A stretch of DNA of 40,822 nucleotides from Rhizobium leguminosarum (GTDB lineage Bacteria; Pseudomonadota; Alphaproteobacteria; Rhizobiales; Rhizobiaceae), in contig NZ_LWBS01000430.1 of NCBI RefSeq assembly GCF_001652265.1, positions 1 to 40,822 of the forward strand, in the 5' to 3' direction. Made by a program: the position numbers and the translations under genes. Below, one piece after another: positions 16,644 to 25,595 of this stretch. A model generated the notes under the pieces. The model was given only the letters and a program-made list of their open reading frames with translations. It did no database searches and was not told where the DNA came from. Within the stretch, counting starts at the first letter, position 1; each line of letters starts with the position of its first letter.

Positions 16644-16673
16644 TTGACACGCTCGCCGCTTTGCCCGTAGCTT
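16644..16673 (+). promoter_or_regulatory. Predicted sigma70 promoter of the ABC importer operon
   Basis: TTGACA (16644-16649), an 18-base spacer and TAGCTT (16668-16673), followed immediately by the palindrome at 16674. Geometry is identical to that of the promoter at 15823-15852. Confidence 0.6.
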
Positions 16674-16689
16674 GTAACCAATTAGTTAT
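16674..16689. promoter_or_regulatory. Putative TetR operator at the ABC importer promoter
   Basis: GTAACC-AATT-AGTTAT matches the palindrome at 15807-15822 in both arms apart from pyrimidine changes. It begins at the base after the -10 hexamer, so bound repressor would block the start of transcription, and it could also regulate the divergent tetR gene. Confidence 0.68.
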
Positions 16690-16711
16690 TTATGCAAGGG
16701 TAACTAGGTTC

Positions 16712-16733
16712 GGAAGCGTGTGGAGGCGCTTCC
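16712..16733 (+). other. Leader hairpin before the binding-protein gene
   Basis: GGAAGCG (16712-16718) and CGCTTCC (16727-16733) form a 7-bp stem followed by CTTTT, just ahead of the GGAGGAGG ribosome site. It could be a weak attenuator or an mRNA-stabilising 5' hairpin. Confidence 0.4.
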
Positions 16734-16751
16734 CTTTTGGAGGAGGAAAAA

Positions 16752-18038
16752 ATGAGCCTACGTGTAAGCAGACGTAATTTCGTTGCGGGAGGAGCGACGC
16801 TTCTTTCGCTCTCGGCGCTGGGAACCAGCGCTTTGGCACAGGAAACGCGCCTGCGTCTCCTGTGGTGGGGTTCGCAGCCGCGCGCCGACCGCACCAACAA
16901 GGTATCGCAGCTCTATCAGACGAAGAAGCCGGGCACGTCGATCACCGGCGAATTCCTCGGCTGGGGCGACTACTGGCCGCGCCTTGCGACCCAGGTCGCC
17001 GGCCGCAACGCGCCCGATGTCATCCAGATGGACTATCGCTATATTGTCCAGTATGCGCGGCGCGGCGCGCTCGCCCCGCTCGAATCCTATATGCCGGTCA
17101 AGCTGAACCTCGACGATTTCGACAAGGCGCAGATCGAAGGCGGCAGCGTCGACGGCCATCTCTACGGCGTCAGCCTTGGGGCGAATTCGGCCGCCACGGT
17201 CCTGAACACCACCGCCTTCAAGGAAGCCGGCGTCGATCTGCCGACCCAGGCGACCACCTGGGAAGAATTCGCCCGCATGGGGGCTGAGATCACCAAGGCA
17301 GGCAAACGCAAGGGCATGTTCGGCATGGCCGACGGCAGCGGCGGTGAACCGCTGTTTGAAAATTGGCTGCGCCAGCGCGGCAAGGCGCTTTATACCGCCG
17401 ACGGTAAGATCGCCTTCGACGTGGACGATGCCTCCGAATGGTACGACATGTGGGCCAAGTTCCGTGCGGCCGGCGCCTGCGTTCCTGCCGATGTCCAGGC
17501 CCTCGACAAGAACGATATCGACACCAACACGGTTTCGCTCGGCAAGTCGGCCGCCGGCTTTGCCCATTCCAACCAGTTCGTCGCCTATCAGGCAATGAAC
17601 AAGGACAAGCTGGCGCTGACCAACTACATGCGCGTCAAGGCGGATTCGAAGGGCGGCCATTATCGCAAGCCTTCGATGTTCTTCTCGGTCTCCGCCCAGT
17701 CGAAGGCCGTGGACCTGGCCGTGGACTACGTCAATTTCTTCGTCAAGAACCCCGAGGCAGCGCTGCTTCTGGATGTCGAACGCGGAATTCCGGAATCGCG
17801 CGCCATGCGCGAGGTCGTGGCGGCGAAGCTTGATGAGAACGGCAAGATTGCGCTGGCCTATGTCAGTGGCCTTGGCGATCTCGCCGGCAAATTGCCGCCG
17901 CCGCCGCCGGCCGGCGCCGGTGAAGGTGAGCTGATGTTACGCAACATCGCCGAACAAGTCGGCTTCGGACAGCTGTCTCCCTCAGACGGCGGCAAACAGC
18001 TTGTCGCTGAAATCACGCAGATTCTCGCACGAGGCTGA
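16752..18038 (+). CDS. Sugar ABC transporter binding protein, Tat-type signal
   Basis: Periplasmic ligand-binding component of the importer, 428 residues. The N-terminus VSRRNFVAGG is a twin-arginine motif, and the signal ends near SALAQE. The mature protein is a family 1 solute-binding protein (LRLLWWGSQPRADR, YGVSLGANS, VERGIPES). The start at 16752 has GGAGGAGG six bases upstream. It is the first of five genes (binding protein, two permeases, Gfo/Idh, ATPase) and shares clear similarity and exact length with the orphan protein at 5616-6902. Expression is probably repressed by the adjacent TetR protein. The ligand is likely an oligosaccharide or glycoside. Confidence 0.92.
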   Translation: MSLRVSRRNFVAGGATLLSLSALGTSALAQETRLRLLWWGSQPRADRTNKVSQLYQTKKPGTSITGEFLGWGDYWPRLATQVAGRNAPDVIQMDYRYIVQYARRGALAPLESYMPVKLNLDDFDKAQIEGGSVDGHLYGVSLGANSAATVLNTTAFKEAGVDLPTQATTWEEFARMGAEITKAGKRKGMFGMADGSGGEPLFENWLRQRGKALYTADGKIAFDVDDASEWYDMWAKFRAAGACVPADVQALDKNDIDTNTVSLGKSAAGFAHSNQFVAYQAMNKDKLALTNYMRVKADSKGGHYRKPSMFFSVSAQSKAVDLAVDYVNFFVKNPEAALLLDVERGIPESRAMREVVAAKLDENGKIALAYVSGLGDLAGKLPPPPPAGAGEGELMLRNIAEQVGFGQLSPSDGGKQLVAEITQILARG

Positions 18039-18044
18039 TCCCGT

Positions 18045-19004
18045 ATGAGCAATGCGATGCGCACGCCCGCAGGGGCCATAAATGTGGAAAGATATCAGGG
18101 GGCCGTGGCCGAAGGACGCTTCAGGCGTCTCTGGAATGCCAATGCTCCCGGCTATCTCTTCCTTCTTCCATGGCTCATCGGCTTTTTCGGGCTGACGCTC
18201 GGGCCGGCCCTGATTTCGCTCTACCTCTCCTTCACCGACTTCGACATGCTTCAGTCGCCGCGGTGGGTGGGAATGGCGAATTACGTGCGCATCGCCACGG
18301 CGGATCCGAAATTCTCGGCTGCCATGCATGTCACCCTGACCTATGTCGTCTTCTCGGTGCCGTTCAAGCTGACCTTCGCCTTGCTGGTCGCCATGGCCCT
18401 GAACCGCGGTCTGCGCGGGCTGTCGATCTATCGTGCCATCTTCTATCTGCCGTCACTGCTGGGTGGTAGCGTGGCGATCGCCGTCCTCTGGCGTCAGCTT
18501 TTCGCCAGCGATGGCCTCGTCAATGCCGCGCTGTCGCATTTCGGCATCGAAGGTCCGAGCTGGATCTCGCATCCGAGCTATTCGATCTACACGCTGGTGG
18601 CGCTGTCCGTCTGGCAGTTCGGCTCGCCGATGATTATTTTCCTGGCCGGCCTGCGCCAGATCCCGCAGGATATGTATGAGGCCGCGAGCCTCGACGGCGC
18701 CTCCAAGTTCCGGCAATTCTACAAGATCACGCTGCCACTTCTGACCCCGGTGATCTTTTTCAATGCCGTCGTCCAGACGATTGATGCTTTCAAGGCCTTC
18801 ACGCCGGCCTTCATCATATCCGGCGGCACCGGCGGTCCGATCAACTCGACGCTGTTCTACACGCTCTACCTCTATCAGGAAGCCTTCGGCAATTTCCGAA
18901 TGGGCTATGCCTCGGCGCTCGCCTGGATCCTGGTGTTGATCATCGCGATCTTCACCGCCTTCTCCTTCCTGACCTCGCGTTATTGGGTGCATTACGATGA
19001 CTGA
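18045..19004 (+). CDS. ABC sugar transporter permease (MalF/UgpA type)
   Basis: Inner-membrane subunit of the importer, 319 residues with about six transmembrane helices, the first at YLFLLPWLIGFFGLTLGPAL (about 37-56). The cytoplasmic EAA loop that contacts the ATPase is EAASLDGASKFRQFYKITLP. The N-terminal cytoplasmic tail of about 35 residues is usual for this subtype. It starts six bases after the binding-protein stop, and its end overlaps the second permease by eight bases. Confidence 0.92.
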   Translation: MSNAMRTPAGAINVERYQGAVAEGRFRRLWNANAPGYLFLLPWLIGFFGLTLGPALISLYLSFTDFDMLQSPRWVGMANYVRIATADPKFSAAMHVTLTYVVFSVPFKLTFALLVAMALNRGLRGLSIYRAIFYLPSLLGGSVAIAVLWRQLFASDGLVNAALSHFGIEGPSWISHPSYSIYTLVALSVWQFGSPMIIFLAGLRQIPQDMYEAASLDGASKFRQFYKITLPLLTPVIFFNAVVQTIDAFKAFTPAFIISGGTGGPINSTLFYTLYLYQEAFGNFRMGYASALAWILVLIIAIFTAFSFLTSRYWVHYDD

Positions 19005-19884
19005 GATGACCGCTTCCGTCACTGCGGCCAGGCCGCCATCCGACATCACCAAACGCAGCCTGCCGGCGTCGCTCATCATCCACGCCCTGCTGATCGCCGC
19101 TTCACTTTTGATGCTCTATCCGCTGTTGTGGATGGTTTCGGCGTCGGTCAGGCCGGAAAACGAGATCTTCTCGTCGACCTCGCTCATCCCGTCGTCGATC
19201 GATTTCTCCTCCTATGCGCGCGGTTGGGTCGGCCTTGATGTCAGCTTCGGCCGGTTTTTCTGGAATTCGCTGGTCATCTCGCTGCTGGTGGTGACGGGCA
19301 ATGTCATCGCCTGTTCGCTGACGGCCTTTGCTTTTGCGCGGCTGCGTTTTGCCGGCCGGAACTTCTGGTTCGCGATCATGCTCGGCACGCTGATGATCCC
19401 CTACCATGTGACGCTGATCCCGCAATATGTACTTTTCCTCAACCTCGGCTGGGTGAACACCATCCTGCCGCTGGTTGTGCCGAAGTTCCTGGCTAGCGAT
19501 GCCTTCTTCATCTTCCTCATGGTGCAGTTCTTCCGCGGTATACCGCGCGAACTTGATGAGGCGGCGATGATGGATGGCTGCAGCGCCTGGCGCATCTACT
19601 GGAAGATCATGCTGCCGCTGTCGCTGCCGGTGCTGGCAACGGCCGCCATCTTCTCCTTTATCTGGACCTGGGACGATTTCTTCGGTCCGCTGATCTACCT
19701 GAACGACATGAACACCTATACGATCCAGCTCGGCCTGCGCACTTTCGTGGATTCTACCAGTGCATCGGATTGGGGCGGTTTGTTCGCCATGTCGACCCTG
19801 ACGCTCGTGCCGGTGTTCTTCTTCTTCCTGTTCTTCCAGCGCCTGCTGATTGAGGGCATTGCCACGACGGGCATGAAGCGTTGA
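18997..19884 (+). CDS. ABC sugar transporter permease (MalG/UgpE type)
   Basis: Second membrane subunit, 295 residues. Helix 1 is at about residues 27-47 (IIHALLIAASLLMLYPLLWM) and is followed by a periplasmic loop with the family segment SASVRPENEIF. The EAA loop reads DEAAMMDGCSAWRIYWKIML. The two permeases would form the heterodimeric channel served by the ATPase at 21014-22090. The stop overlaps or abuts the next gene, indicating one transcript. Confidence 0.92.
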   Translation: MTEMTASVTAARPPSDITKRSLPASLIIHALLIAASLLMLYPLLWMVSASVRPENEIFSSTSLIPSSIDFSSYARGWVGLDVSFGRFFWNSLVISLLVVTGNVIACSLTAFAFARLRFAGRNFWFAIMLGTLMIPYHVTLIPQYVLFLNLGWVNTILPLVVPKFLASDAFFIFLMVQFFRGIPRELDEAAMMDGCSAWRIYWKIMLPLSLPVLATAAIFSFIWTWDDFFGPLIYLNDMNTYTIQLGLRTFVDSTSASDWGGLFAMSTLTLVPVFFFFLFFQRLLIEGIATTGMKR

Positions 19885-19907
19885 TGGCGATAACGGGAAA
19901 GAGCGAC

Positions 19908-20981
19908 ATGAGCATCAGGACGGTTGCGATCGTCGGCTGCGGTATCGGCCGCTCCCACATCGTCGAAGGCTACCTGCCGCATTCCGACAAGTTCAAGGTG
20001 GTGGCGATCTGCGACCTGAACGAGCAGCGCATGGCGGCGGTCGGCGACGAGTTCGGCATCGAACGGCGTACCACTTCCTTTGCGGAGCTGCTGGCCGACG
20101 ATACGATCGACATCATCGATATCTGCACCCCTCCCGGCATCCATCTGGAACAGGTGGTCGCAGCACTTGCCGCCGGTAAACATGTCGTTTGCGAAAAGCC
20201 GCTGACGGGCTCGCTTGCCGCCGTCGACACGATCATGACAGCGGAAAAGACCGCCAAAGGCGTGCTGATGCCGATCTTCCAATATCGTTACGGCGACGGC
20301 ATCCAGAAGGCGAAGCGGATCATCGACGCTGGTATTGCCGGCAAGCCCTATACCGCTTCGGTCGAAACCTTCTGGCTGCGCAAGCCGGAATATTACGCCG
20401 TGCCTTGGCGGGGCAAATGGGCGACGGAACTTGGCGGTGTGCTCGTCACCCATGCGCTGCATCTGCACGACATGCTGATGCATCTGATGGGTCCGGCGGC
20501 CAGGGTCTTCGGCCGCGTCGCCACCCGCGTCAACGATATCGAGGTCGAGGATTGTGCCTCCGCCAGCCTGCTGATGGAAAACGGCGCCTTTGTCTCGCTT
20601 TCCTGCACGCTTGGTTCGCAGGAACAGATTAGCCGGCTCAGGCTGCACTTCGAGAATGTCACTTTCGAAAGCAGCCACGAGCCCTATACCCCCGGCAAGG
20701 ACCCCTGGAAGATCATCGCTGCGAATGACGACGTGCAGGAGCAGATCGACCGGGTGGTTGGCGACTGGCAGCCGGTCGCGCCGCGTTTCACCACGCAGAT
20801 GGGCCAGTTCCATGCCTTTCTGAGCGGCCATGCGCCGCTGCCGGTAACGAGTCGGGACGCCCGCCGCGCGCTGGAACTCGTCACCGCCATCTACCAGTCT
20901 TCCGACAGCGGCGCCGACGTGCCGCTGCCGGTCGGTCCCGACAGTCCGAAATACGCCGATTGGCGCGCAAGAACGAAGTAA
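19908..20981 (+). CDS. Gfo/Idh/MocA family oxidoreductase (3)
   Basis: NAD(P)-dependent dehydrogenase encoded inside the importer operon, so its substrate is probably the imported sugar or the next metabolite. [14 protein letters not shown] is the Rossmann motif and [11 protein letters not shown] carries the EKP signature; [13 protein letters not shown] and [10 protein letters not shown] belong to the substrate domain. Start 19908 gives the family-typical N-terminus of 357 residues with a GGGAAAG leader; ATG 19884, overlapping the permease stop as TGATG, would add eight residues and is possible. It is the third Gfo/Idh enzyme within 10 kb. Confidence 0.86.
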   Translation: MSIRTVAIVGCGIGRSHIVEGYLPHSDKFKVVAICDLNEQRMAAVGDEFGIERRTTSFAELLADDTIDIIDICTPPGIHLEQVVAALAAGKHVVCEKPLTGSLAAVDTIMTAEKTAKGVLMPIFQYRYGDGIQKAKRIIDAGIAGKPYTASVETFWLRKPEYYAVPWRGKWATELGGVLVTHALHLHDMLMHLMGPAARVFGRVATRVNDIEVEDCASASLLMENGAFVSLSCTLGSQEQISRLRLHFENVTFESSHEPYTPGKDPWKIIAANDDVQEQIDRVVGDWQPVAPRFTTQMGQFHAFLSGHAPLPVTSRDARRALELVTAIYQSSDSGADVPLPVGPDSPKYADWRARTK

Positions 20982-21013
20982 CCGACAAAATAAAAAGAGA
21001 GGGTTTTGAGAAG

Positions 21014-22090
21014 ATGGCAACCAGTGTCGTTCTTCAGAAGGTCGAGAAGCGCTACGGCTCGCTGGATGTGATCCATGGCATCGACCTGACGATCGATCCC
21101 GGCGAATTCGTCGTTTTTGTCGGCCCCTCGGGCTGCGGAAAATCGACCCTTCTGCGGATGATCGCCGGTCTCGAGGAGATCACCGGCGGCGGGCTGCTGC
21201 TCGACAACGAACGCATGAACGAGGTGGCGCCCGCCAAGCGCGGCATCGCCATGGTCTTCCAGTCCTACGCGCTCTATCCCCATATGTCGGTCTACAAGAA
21301 CCTCGCCTTCGGCCTGGAGACGGCGGGTTACAAGAAGGCCGATATCCAGCCGAAAGTGAAGCGCGCCGCCGAGATCCTGCAGATCGAGAAGCTGCTGGAG
21401 CGCAAGCCGAAGGCGCTCTCCGGCGGCCAGCGCCAGCGTGTCGCGATCGGCCGCGCCATCGTGCGCGAGCCGCGGATCTTCCTGTTCGACGAGCCGCTGT
21501 CGAACCTCGATGCCGAACTGCGCGTGCAGATGCGCGTCGAGATCTCCCGCCTGCACCGCAGCCTCGGCAATACGATGATCTATGTCACCCATGACCAGGT
21601 CGAAGCCATGACGATGGCGGACAAGATCGTGGTGTTGAATTCCGGCCGTATCGAACAGGTCGGCGCCCCGCTCGATCTCTACAACAACCCGGCCAACCGC
21701 TTCGTCGCCGGCTTCATCGGCAGCCCGAAGATGAATTTTCTGAAGGCCCGTATCGAGCAGGTCGGCGAGACCGAAACCAGCATCCATGTCTGCGGCAATT
21801 CGGTCCGCCTGCCGCGCAGGCTGAAAGGCGAGGCGGGGGAGGAGGTCACTTTCGGCATCCGTCCCGAGCATCTTTCGCTGGCCGAAGGCGCCATCACGCT
21901 CTCGACCGTCAACGTCGATCTCGTCGAAAATCTCGGCGGCGCCACCATGCTCTACACCACGACGCCGGATAACCAGCTTCTGACCGTTGCGCTCGACGGC
22001 CAGCAGAAGGTGGAGCGCGGCGCCAATGTGAAGACCTTCTTCGATCCGGCCCGCTGCCACGTGTTCGATGCCGCCGGCAAGACGATCTAA
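21014..22090 (+). CDS. ABC sugar transporter ATPase (UgpC/MsmX type)
   Basis: Cytoplasmic ATPase that powers the importer, 358 residues. Walker A is GPSGCGKST, the Q-loop is [10 protein letters not shown], the signature is LSGGQRQR, Walker B is [12 protein letters not shown], and the H-loop is VTHDQ. A C-terminal TOBE/OB regulatory region follows from about 235. M at 21014 is preferred: the frame is open upstream, but the extra 18 residues are lysine-rich and unlike the family. It is the last gene of the operon and is followed by a strong compound hairpin. ATPases of this type can serve several importers, which fits the orphan binding protein. Confidence 0.92.
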   Translation: MATSVVLQKVEKRYGSLDVIHGIDLTIDPGEFVVFVGPSGCGKSTLLRMIAGLEEITGGGLLLDNERMNEVAPAKRGIAMVFQSYALYPHMSVYKNLAFGLETAGYKKADIQPKVKRAAEILQIEKLLERKPKALSGGQRQRVAIGRAIVREPRIFLFDEPLSNLDAELRVQMRVEISRLHRSLGNTMIYVTHDQVEAMTMADKIVVLNSGRIEQVGAPLDLYNNPANRFVAGFIGSPKMNFLKARIEQVGETETSIHVCGNSVRLPRRLKGEAGEEVTFGIRPEHLSLAEGAITLSTVNVDLVENLGGATMLYTTTPDNQLLTVALDGQQKVERGANVKTFFDPARCHVFDAAGKTI

Positions 22091-22144
22091 GCGCGCCGCT
22101 GCTTGACGCCGATCCTCCCCTGCCCCATCATTTCGACAGGGGTC

Positions 22145-22192
22145 GAACAGGATGATTTTAGGCCGGGTCGGCCTAAAATCTGAATCCTGTTC
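22145..22192. terminator. Compound hairpin after the importer operon
   Basis: An inner perfect 11-bp stem (22154-22164 with 22170-22180, 5-base loop) is stacked on an outer 9-bp stem (22145-22153 with 22184-22192) with a 3-base bulge. It lies 55 bases after the ATPase stop. There is no clean T-run, so it may be a repeat-derived transcript end rather than a classical terminator. Confidence 0.6.
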
Positions 22193-22206
22193 TACATTAT
22201 ATAGTT

Positions 22207-22256
22207 AGAGCATAATGTCGTCCGAAAACCGCTCACACTTTTCGGCATCATGCTCT
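22207..22256. repeat. Rhizobial intergenic repeat, family A copy 3
   Basis: AGAGCATAATGTCG (22207-22220) pairs with CGGCATCATGCTCT (22243-22256), 12 of 14 positions, around the core GAAAACCGCTCACACTTTT. It ends 12 bases before the start of the phosphotransferase gene, so it lies in that gene's leader. Confidence 0.7.
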
Positions 22257-22268
22257 GGGGGAATAAGC

Positions 22269-23144
22269 ATGACGCCTGAAGATAGGATTCATGCGCTTGG
22301 CATCTGGCAAGGCCCGATCGAAATCTCGCCGATAGCAGGCGGCATCACCAACAGAAACTATCTGGTCAGCGATGCCATCGCGCGCTGCGTGGTGAGGCTC
22401 GGCACCGATATTCCGATCCATCACATCAACAGGCAGAACGAGCTTGCCGCAAGCCGTGCCGCCCATGCCGCCGGCATTTCGCCTGCCGTCATCCACCATT
22501 CGCCGGGCGTCCTGGTGCTCGAATATATCGAGGCGAGAGCGCTTTCGCCGGAGGATATCAGGACGCCGCAAATGCTGGCCCAGGTAGTGCCCTTGGTCCG
22601 CGCCTGCCACCGCGATATTGCCCGGCATTTCCGCGGCCAGGCGATGATCTTCTGGGTCTTCCACGTCATCCGAGATTACGCCGCCAATCTGAAGGCGTCG
22701 GAGAGCGCCTATCTTCCTATGCTGCCGGGGCTCGTCGGCAGGGCTGAGACGCTGGAAGAAGCGGCAGGGCCTTTCGAGATCGCCTTCGGCCACAACGACC
22801 TGCTGGCCGCCAACTTTCTCGATGACGGCAAGCGCCTCTGGCTGATCGACTGGGACTATGCCGGTTTCAACACGCCGCTTTTCGATCTTGGCGGATTGGC
22901 CTCCAACAACGAGCTCCCGGAAGCGGCCGAGCGCACGATGCTGGAGACCTATTTCGACCGGCCGCTGACCGATGATCTCAGCCGGCGCTATGCCGCAATG
23001 AAATGCGCCTCGCTGCTGCGCGAGACGCTCTGGAGCATGATTTCGGAAATTCATTCCAGCATCGATTTCGATTACGCCGGCTACACGGCCGAAAATCTCG
23101 CGCGCTTCGAGCGCGCCTATCAAGCCTTTGAACAGGACCAATAA
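22269..23144 (+). CDS. Choline kinase/APH-fold phosphotransferase
   Basis: Small-molecule kinase of the choline/ethanolamine kinase and aminoglycoside phosphotransferase fold, 291 residues, cytoplasmic. The nucleotide loop region is GGITNRNYLV (24-33). The catalytic loop is HNDLLAANF with D177, and the metal-binding segment is IDWDYAG with D194/D196. M at 22269 is chosen; an earlier frame-open ATG falls inside the repeat element and would translate it. The gene abuts the following flavoprotein gene with no spacing, so both act together. Choline, ethanolamine or a related amino alcohol is the best guess for substrate. It is probably not an antibiotic resistance gene. Confidence 0.8.
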   Translation: MTPEDRIHALGIWQGPIEISPIAGGITNRNYLVSDAIARCVVRLGTDIPIHHINRQNELAASRAAHAAGISPAVIHHSPGVLVLEYIEARALSPEDIRTPQMLAQVVPLVRACHRDIARHFRGQAMIFWVFHVIRDYAANLKASESAYLPMLPGLVGRAETLEEAAGPFEIAFGHNDLLAANFLDDGKRLWLIDWDYAGFNTPLFDLGGLASNNELPEAAERTMLETYFDRPLTDDLSRRYAAMKCASLLRETLWSMISEIHSSIDFDYAGYTAENLARFERAYQAFEQDQ

Positions 23145-25595
23145 ATGACGAAGGAATTACCGAAAACGGCGAAAGCCGTGGTCATCGGCGGCGGCATCAT
23201 CGGCTGCTCGGCAGCCTATCATCTCGGCAAACTTGGCTGGACCGATACCGTCCTGCTGGAGCGCAAGAAGCTTACCTCGGGCACCACCTTCCATGCCGCC
23301 GGTCTCGTCGGCCAGTTGCGCACCAGCGCCAATATCACCCAGCTCCTCGGCTATTCCGTCGATCTCTACAAGCGGCTGGAGGCGGAAACGGGTCTCGGCA
23401 CCGGCTGGAAGATGAATGGCGGCCTGCGCCTTGCCTGCAACGAGGAACGCTGGACCGAGGTCAGGCGTCAGGCGACCACCGCCCAGTCCTTCGGCCTCGA
23501 AATGCAGTTGCTGACCCCGCAGGAAGCCTTCGATCTCTGGCCGCTGATGACAACAGACGATCTCGTCGGCGCCGCCTTCCTCCCGACCGACGGCCAGGCC
23601 AATCCCTCCGACATCACCCAGGCGCTGGCAAAGGGCGCCCGCATGTCGGGCGTTTCGATCTTCGAGGATACCGAAGTCCTCGACCTCGAAATCGACAAGG
23701 GGAGGATTCGTGCCGTCGTCACGGCGCAAGGGCGCATCGAATGCGAGCGCGTCGTCGTCTGCGCCGGCCAGTGGACGCGCGCTTTCGCCGCCCGATTCGG
23801 CGTCAACGTGCCGCTGGTTTCCGTCGAGCATCAATACGTCATCACCGAATCCTTCGGCGTGCCATCCAACTTGCCGACCCTGCGCGATCCCGATCGCCTG
23901 ACCTACTACAAGGAGGAGGTCGGCGGCATCGTCATGGGCGGCTACGAGCCGAACCCCATTCCCTGGGCGGCAAACGGCATCCCCGAAGCTTTCCATTACA
24001 CGCTGCTGGACAGCAATTTCGACCATTTCGAGCAGATCATGGAACAGGCGCTCGGCCGCGTTCCTGCGCTGGAGAATGTCGGCGTCAAGCAGCTGCTGAA
24101 CGGCCCGGAAAGCTTCACGCCGGATGGCAACTTCATTCTCGGCGAAGCGCCGGAGCTGAAGAATTTCTTCGTCGGCGCCGGTTTCAACGCCTTCGGCATC
24201 GCCTCGGCCGGTGGCGCCGGCATGGCGCTTGCCGAATGGGTGACGAAGGGCGAACCGCCCTATGATCTCTGGCCAGTCGATATCCGCCGTTTCGGACGTC
24301 CGCATTTCGATACCGACTGGGTGCGGACACGCACGCTCGAAGCCTACGGCAAACATTACACCATGGCCTGGCCGTTCGAGGAACATTCGAGCGGCCGCCC
24401 CTGCCGCAAATCGCCGCTCTATGACAGGCTGAAGGCGCAGGGCGCCTGTTTTGGCGAAAAGCTCGGCTGGGAGCGGCCGAACTGGTTTGCCGATCTCTTC
24501 GCCAACGAGGAGCCGAAGGATATCTACAGCTACACCAGGCAGAACTGGTTCGATGCCGTCGGCCGCGAGCACAAGGCGGTGCGCGAAGCGGCCGTCATCT
24601 TCGACCAGACGTCCTTTGCCAAATTCGTGCTGAAGGGCAGGGATGCCGAGGCAGCGCTCTCCTGGATCGCTTCCAACGATGTCGCAAGGCCGGTGGGATC
24701 GCTCATCTACACGCAGATGCTGAACGACAAGGGCGGCATCGAATGCGACGTGACGGTCGCCCGCATCGCCGAGAATGAATATTACATCGTCACCGGTACC
24801 GGTTTCGCTACCCATGACTTCAATTGGATCGCACGCAATATCCCGGCGGAGATGCATGCCGAGCTGGTCGATGTCACATCCGCCTATTCCGTGCTGTCGC
24901 TGATGGGACCGAATTCCCGCGCCGTGCTGGAAAAGGTGACGGGCAGCGACGTCTCGAATGCGGCCTTCCCCTTCGGCAAGGTTAGGACCATCGGCATTGC
25001 AGGCTGCCCGGTGCGGGCGCTGCGCATCACCTATGTCGGCGAGCTTGGTTACGAACTCCATATTCCCATTGAATATGCGACCACGGTCTATGACGTGCTG
25101 ATGGCATCAGGCGGCGAGCTCGGCCTCGTCAATGCCGGCTACCGCGCGATTGAGAGCTGCCGCCTGGAAAAGGGCTATCGTGCCTGGGGGTCGGATATCG
25201 GTCCCGACCATACGCCTATTGAAGCCGGTCTCGGCTGGGCGGTGAAGATGCGGAGGAATATCCCGTTCCGCGGCCGTGAGGCGATCGAACGGCAGCTTGC
25301 GGGCGGCGTCAAGAAGCGCCTCGCCTGCTTCATTCCGGAGGATGCCGATGCCGTGCTGCTCGGCCGTGAAACGATCTATCGCGACGGCAAGCGCCTCGGC
25401 TGGCTGTCGAGCGGCGGCTTCGGTTACACGCTGGGCAAACCGATCGGCTACGGCTACGTCCGCAATCCCGACGGCGTGACCGAGGATTTCGTCCTCTCCG
25501 GCGCCTATGAGCTTGACGTCGCGCGGGAACGCATCCCCTGCAAGGTATCGCTGTCGCCCCTCTACGATCCGGATATGGCGCGGGTGAAGGCCTGA
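23145..25595 (+). CDS. Dimethylglycine/sarcosine dehydrogenase-like flavoprotein with GcvT domain
   Basis: An 816-residue two-domain enzyme. Residues about 10-380 are an FAD-binding amine oxidase (DAO) domain with VVIGGGIIGCSAAYHL. H50 in TTFHAAGLVGQLR aligns with the histidine that carries covalent FAD in dimethylglycine dehydrogenase. Residues about 430-810 form a GcvT/aminomethyltransferase domain that would pass formaldehyde-level carbon to tetrahydrofolate (MGPNSR, ELGYELH, EKGYRAWGSDIGPDHTP). It begins at the base after the kinase stop. The expected reaction is oxidative N-demethylation of dimethylglycine, sarcosine or a related amine, linking it to choline or betaine use. Confidence 0.85.
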   Translation: MTKELPKTAKAVVIGGGIIGCSAAYHLGKLGWTDTVLLERKKLTSGTTFHAAGLVGQLRTSANITQLLGYSVDLYKRLEAETGLGTGWKMNGGLRLACNEERWTEVRRQATTAQSFGLEMQLLTPQEAFDLWPLMTTDDLVGAAFLPTDGQANPSDITQALAKGARMSGVSIFEDTEVLDLEIDKGRIRAVVTAQGRIECERVVVCAGQWTRAFAARFGVNVPLVSVEHQYVITESFGVPSNLPTLRDPDRLTYYKEEVGGIVMGGYEPNPIPWAANGIPEAFHYTLLDSNFDHFEQIMEQALGRVPALENVGVKQLLNGPESFTPDGNFILGEAPELKNFFVGAGFNAFGIASAGGAGMALAEWVTKGEPPYDLWPVDIRRFGRPHFDTDWVRTRTLEAYGKHYTMAWPFEEHSSGRPCRKSPLYDRLKAQGACFGEKLGWERPNWFADLFANEEPKDIYSYTRQNWFDAVGREHKAVREAAVIFDQTSFAKFVLKGRDAEAALSWIASNDVARPVGSLIYTQMLNDKGGIECDVTVARIAENEYYIVTGTGFATHDFNWIARNIPAEMHAELVDVTSAYSVLSLMGPNSRAVLEKVTGSDVSNAAFPFGKVRTIGIAGCPVRALRITYVGELGYELHIPIEYATTVYDVLMASGGELGLVNAGYRAIESCRLEKGYRAWGSDIGPDHTPIEAGLGWAVKMRRNIPFRGREAIERQLAGGVKKRLACFIPEDADAVLLGRETIYRDGKRLGWLSSGGFGYTLGKPIGYGYVRNPDGVTEDFVLSGAYELDVARERIPCKVSLSPLYDPDMARVKA

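Noticed and set aside
16700..16711. A further TetR half-site, GTAACT at 16700
   Set aside because: The facing arm (TTCGG) does not match, so it is probably chance.
22215..22268. An 18-codon N-terminal extension of the phosphotransferase
   Set aside because: These codons lie in a family A repeat; the downstream ATG gives the normal family start.
22269..23144. An aminoglycoside resistance gene
   Set aside because: The fold is shared, but the GGITNRNYLV start and pairing with a demethylase point to a metabolic kinase.
23157..25061. A 634-residue minus-strand open frame within the flavoprotein gene
   Set aside because: The plus strand has intact FAD and GcvT motifs; the minus frame has no recognisable motif or ribosome site.
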